DNA of 64,000 nt from Anaerolineae bacterium (GTDB lineage: Bacteria > Chloroflexota > Anaerolineae > UBA4142 > SHND01). The position numbers were made by a program, and so were the translations under genes. Below the pieces are notes generated by a model. It did no database searches. It had not been told where the DNA came from and saw nothing but the letters and a program-made list of their open reading frames with translations. Positions 61,553 through 64,000 of the stretch are shown piece by piece. The stretch's first letter is position 1; each line of letters starts with the position of its first letter. The DNA lies in NCBI GenBank assembly GCA_020851635.1, contig JADZCJ010000140.1, positions 1 through 64,000 on the forward strand, given 5' to 3'.

Positions 61553-62925
61553 TGGTGCACGTGGGAGATTCTATTATGATAGATGAGACCGAAAATAATG
61601 ATGGGCATGGTGGGAATCAAGTCCCCAATTCATCTGCGTCAACAAGCAGAAACGATCAAGTCTTGAAACGGCTCTTGGACGAGATCCGAACAGGGGTACC
61701 TGCTATCAACGCGCTCGATGGGATCAAGAGCATTCCTTTGATTCAACCTGAATTGAGCAGTCACATGGCGGAAATTATTGATCGAGCGGGTGCCGCAACA
61801 GCAATGATGCAGGCATTCGACAGACCCGCGCAAGACGCGCTCGCACGACTGGCGACAAGTGTCAAGATGCCCGAAATCATTTTCCCTGATGTGGAGTCAA
61901 GCAAACGCCTTCTACTTCAATCAGACGCACTGCGTGAAGCCGTCTCACGTGCATTGGAGGGAATCAATACCTCAGCCAGTCTTCAGGGAATGCTCGCGGC
62001 TGGGATAGGTGAGCTGGTCAAGGCGAATCTTGTCATCGAAAATCCCCTGCGCGATTACGCGCAGAAGATAGAGGAAAGTCTATCGCTTCAAAAAACAGAG
62101 CTCCAAGCGCACCTCGCTTCAGCATTCGATTCGCGCAAACTGTTGGAGAATGTTTTCCAAACGTTGAATCCCGCGGTTGAAGCAATGCGCCAGATGGCAG
62201 CGGAGCAGGAGACTATGCTTGCCCGGGCAATGGAGCCATTGCGGCAATATTTTCGACAAGAGAAAGAAGCTGCTGAAGCATTCCTATACGCGGGATTTTG
62301 CATGGCGCCCTCCATGAACAGCGCATTAGTGGAGCGCGTCAAAACTCTGCACGCCCAAAAAAAGAAGAATCTAATTGCGCAGACCATCATGCGCTACTAC
62401 AAGAGTAGAAATTATGCGCGGCTCAAGGGGATGGTTTCGGGATGGGAAACGAATCCTCTGTTCGCGCCTCGAATGGCCACTATCCATGACGCGTTTGATG
62501 CTCACCTCGATCGGCGGTTCACACTCTCAATTCCTGTGTTATTGATGCAAATTGATGGAGTTGTCGGCGACTTTGCGCGACATTACCAAATCGAAACGAA
62601 TTTGGCCAAGAAGCAAATGTTTACAGATACATTGGACAGCATCCCATCTGATTGGATGCGACTTGGCGTCCATGAAAGCGTGAGCAGGTTTGTGGATGCA
62701 ACACTTTATGCTTGGAAGGATTTCAAGAGACTCCCATTGCGTAACAAGGAACGCATCAACCGCCATTTAGTGTTGCATGGGCGTCAAGTGAATTACGCCA
62801 ACGAGCGCAATTCTCTGCGCTTGTTTCTGCTACTTGATGCCTTTTCTGCTCTGAGGATCGAGCCACAGGCGAATCTAAAGCTGCGTCGCAGGAAGTCTGT
62901 TTCTAGCAAGCCAAAACCGAAATAA
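61552..62925 (+). CDS. Putative HEPN-like protein inserted between hsdM and hsdS
   Basis: A 457-residue helical protein with a HEPN-type signature at its C-terminus: R404 and H409 in RINRHLVLHGRQVNYANERN (Rx4H), followed by SLRLFLLLDAF, as in Abi-like RNase domains. The rest is long amphipathic helices. The ATG overlaps the hsdM stop (TAATG). A growth-arresting RNase tied to the RM system is an inference; a structural role is also possible. Confidence 0.6.
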   Translation: MVHVGDSIMIDETENNDGHGGNQVPNSSASTSRNDQVLKRLLDEIRTGVPAINALDGIKSIPLIQPELSSHMAEIIDRAGAATAMMQAFDRPAQDALARLATSVKMPEIIFPDVESSKRLLLQSDALREAVSRALEGINTSASLQGMLAAGIGELVKANLVIENPLRDYAQKIEESLSLQKTELQAHLASAFDSRKLLENVFQTLNPAVEAMRQMAAEQETMLARAMEPLRQYFRQEKEAAEAFLYAGFCMAPSMNSALVERVKTLHAQKKKNLIAQTIMRYYKSRNYARLKGMVSGWETNPLFAPRMATIHDAFDAHLDRRFTLSIPVLLMQIDGVVGDFARHYQIETNLAKKQMFTDTLDSIPSDWMRLGVHESVSRFVDATLYAWKDFKRLPLRNKERINRHLVLHGRQVNYANERNSLRLFLLLDAFSALRIEPQANLKLRRRKSVSSKPKPK

Positions 62926-62984
62926 CAATTAACCACACTGTTCGATGAATTCGCGATCAATGAAACGGTTGCTTTGTCAAAGAT

Positions 62985-64000
62985 ATGACGGAATTTAGAG
63001 ACACCGAATTCGGCGCGCTGCCCGCAGACTGGGAAGTCGAAACTATCGCAAACATAATAAAGCGCTCAAGCGGTTCGGTTCAAACAGGACCGTTTGGTAG
63101 TTTGTTGCATGCGTCTGATTACGTTCCAGATGGCATTCCATTCATCATGCCAAAAGATTTGAGCGCGTCGGGAGAAATTATCACTGACAGCGTTGCGCGG
63201 ATTGGTAAGAAGGATTACGAGCGACTTGCACGCTACCATCTCCAAGAAGGAGATTTACTTGTCGGGCGTCGTGGCGAAATGGGGCGGCGAGGACTTGTTA
63301 CATCAACAGAATCTGGGTGGGTGTGTGGCAGCGGCTGCTTGAGAATCCGCGCAGGAGCTTTGATTGATCCCGACTTTTTCTCCTTTGCTTTTGAAACACC
63401 AATTGTTCGCGAGTGGCTTGAGGCAAATGCAATCGGGACAACGATGAAGAATCTTAGCGCAGAGATTGTATCAAGATTGCCTGTGATTCTTCCGCCGGTC
63501 CCCGAACAGCGCGCTATCGCCCGCATCCTCTCCAACATTCAGCGCGCGATTGAAAAACAAGACAACCTCATCGCCGCCGCGCGTGAATTGAAAAAATCGC
63601 TGATGCGGAAGTTGTTCATGCACGGTCTGGACGCAAATGCCGCGGTAAAAGAGACAGAGATTGGGGTGATGCCGGAGCATTGGCAGCTAGGGAGATTAGA
63701 TGCAGTTGCGAAAGTTGAACGCGGAAAGTTTGACCATCGTCCACGTAATTCACCCGAGTTCTATGGCGGGACAGTTCCATTTATACAGACTGGTGATGTT
63801 TCCCGTTCAAATGGTCGCATCAGGAAGTACTCCCAGACTTTGAATGACAAGGGTTTGTCTATAAGCCGTCTCTTTCCGAAAGGAACAATTGCCTTAACAA
63901 TCGCGGCAAATATCGGAGATTGCGGAATTTTGGAGTTCGATAGTGCTTTCCCTGATAGTTTGGTGGGCATAACGCCCCTAGATTCAATGAATGTCTATTT
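62985..64000 (+). CDS. hsdS: Type I restriction-modification specificity subunit (partial)
   Basis: The frame is open from ATG 62985 to the window end (338 codons). It has two target recognition regions. The first starts MTEFRDTEFGALPADWEV; the conserved coil PVPEQRAIARILSNIQRAIE lies between them, and the second opens with TEIGVMPEHWQLGRLDAVAK. TRDs choose the two halves of the recognition site. The 3' end and hsdR are outside the window. There is no strong ribosome site. Confidence 0.92.
   Translation, partial: MTEFRDTEFGALPADWEVETIANIIKRSSGSVQTGPFGSLLHASDYVPDGIPFIMPKDLSASGEIITDSVARIGKKDYERLARYHLQEGDLLVGRRGEMGRRGLVTSTESGWVCGSGCLRIRAGALIDPDFFSFAFETPIVREWLEANAIGTTMKNLSAEIVSRLPVILPPVPEQRAIARILSNIQRAIEKQDNLIAAARELKKSLMRKLFMHGLDANAAVKETEIGVMPEHWQLGRLDAVAKVERGKFDHRPRNSPEFYGGTVPFIQTGDVSRSNGRIRKYSQTLNDKGLSISRLFPKGTIALTIAANIGDCGILEFDSAFPDSLVGITPLDSMNVY

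Overview
The window looks like a bacterial chromosome segment carrying a large integrated mobile island. Dense protein coding, Shine-Dalgarno sites and TTGACA/TATAAT promoters show a bacterium. I suspect Chloroflexota (Anaerolineae-like) from the style of the genes, for example the Thr/Pro-linker lipoprotein, but no rRNA or marker gene proves it.

Layout. (1) 1-4.25 kb is ordinary chromosome: an antitoxin-like gene, acetyl-CoA synthetase (acs), a TrmH-type RNA methyltransferase and an unknown gene. (2) 4.3-6.8 kb is the island edge: a tRNA-Gly(GCC), a four-unit array of ~58-bp palindromic repeats, a tyrosine integrase and a Xre regulator. (3) 6.8-15.5 kb is accessory: a NACHT/STAND-type NTPase divergent from a CpaE-like ATPase, a BTAD-type regulator, two OB-fold proteins, a membrane protein and an HTH-like protein, then a GHKL ATPase fused to an HExxH protease. 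(4) 15.7-20.3 kb holds a methyltransferase and an operon of Xre regulator, ImmA-like metalloprotease, multi-spanning membrane protein and cytochrome P450. (5) 20.7-54.8 kb, all on the minus strand, is the core of the element: a private replication/repair set (DnaE, beta clamp, CHC2/Toprim primase, UvrD helicase, methyltransferase-SF2 helicase fusion, GIY-YIG protein, RadC, ParB) together with a PRTRC-type cassette (JAMM protein A, protein B, ThiF and candidate F and C), plus about twenty unknown proteins. (6) 55.8-57.8 kb is a four-gene ubiquitin-like operon (Ubl, E2-like, JAB, E1). (7) 58.0-59.9 kb, divergent from it, encodes a sigma-like protein, a small protein and an ImmA/IrrE metalloprotease. 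(8) 60.0-64.0 kb is a type I restriction-modification locus whose hsdM and hsdS are separated by a putative HEPN-type protein; hsdS runs off the end.

Three sequence-level patterns tie the core together. Three exact TTGTAC-N3-GTACAA palindromes sit in intergenic gaps at 23.5, 31.8 and 39.0 kb and look like an operator set. Many intergenic gaps of the core carry a strong hairpin, usually with a U-tract, several just ahead of the next ribosome binding site, which suggests intercistronic attenuation or antitermination. Several element proteins carry QxxLF-like clamp-binding peptides, consistent with docking on the element's own beta clamp.

The likely biology is an integrative, perhaps plasmid-like element that replicates and maintains itself with its own polymerase, clamp and primase and carries several defence-type modules (NACHT, GHKL-protease, ubiquitin-like, type I RM with a HEPN-like gene). 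No relaxase, type IV secretion gene or replication initiator is visible here, so mobility genes, if present, lie outside the window.
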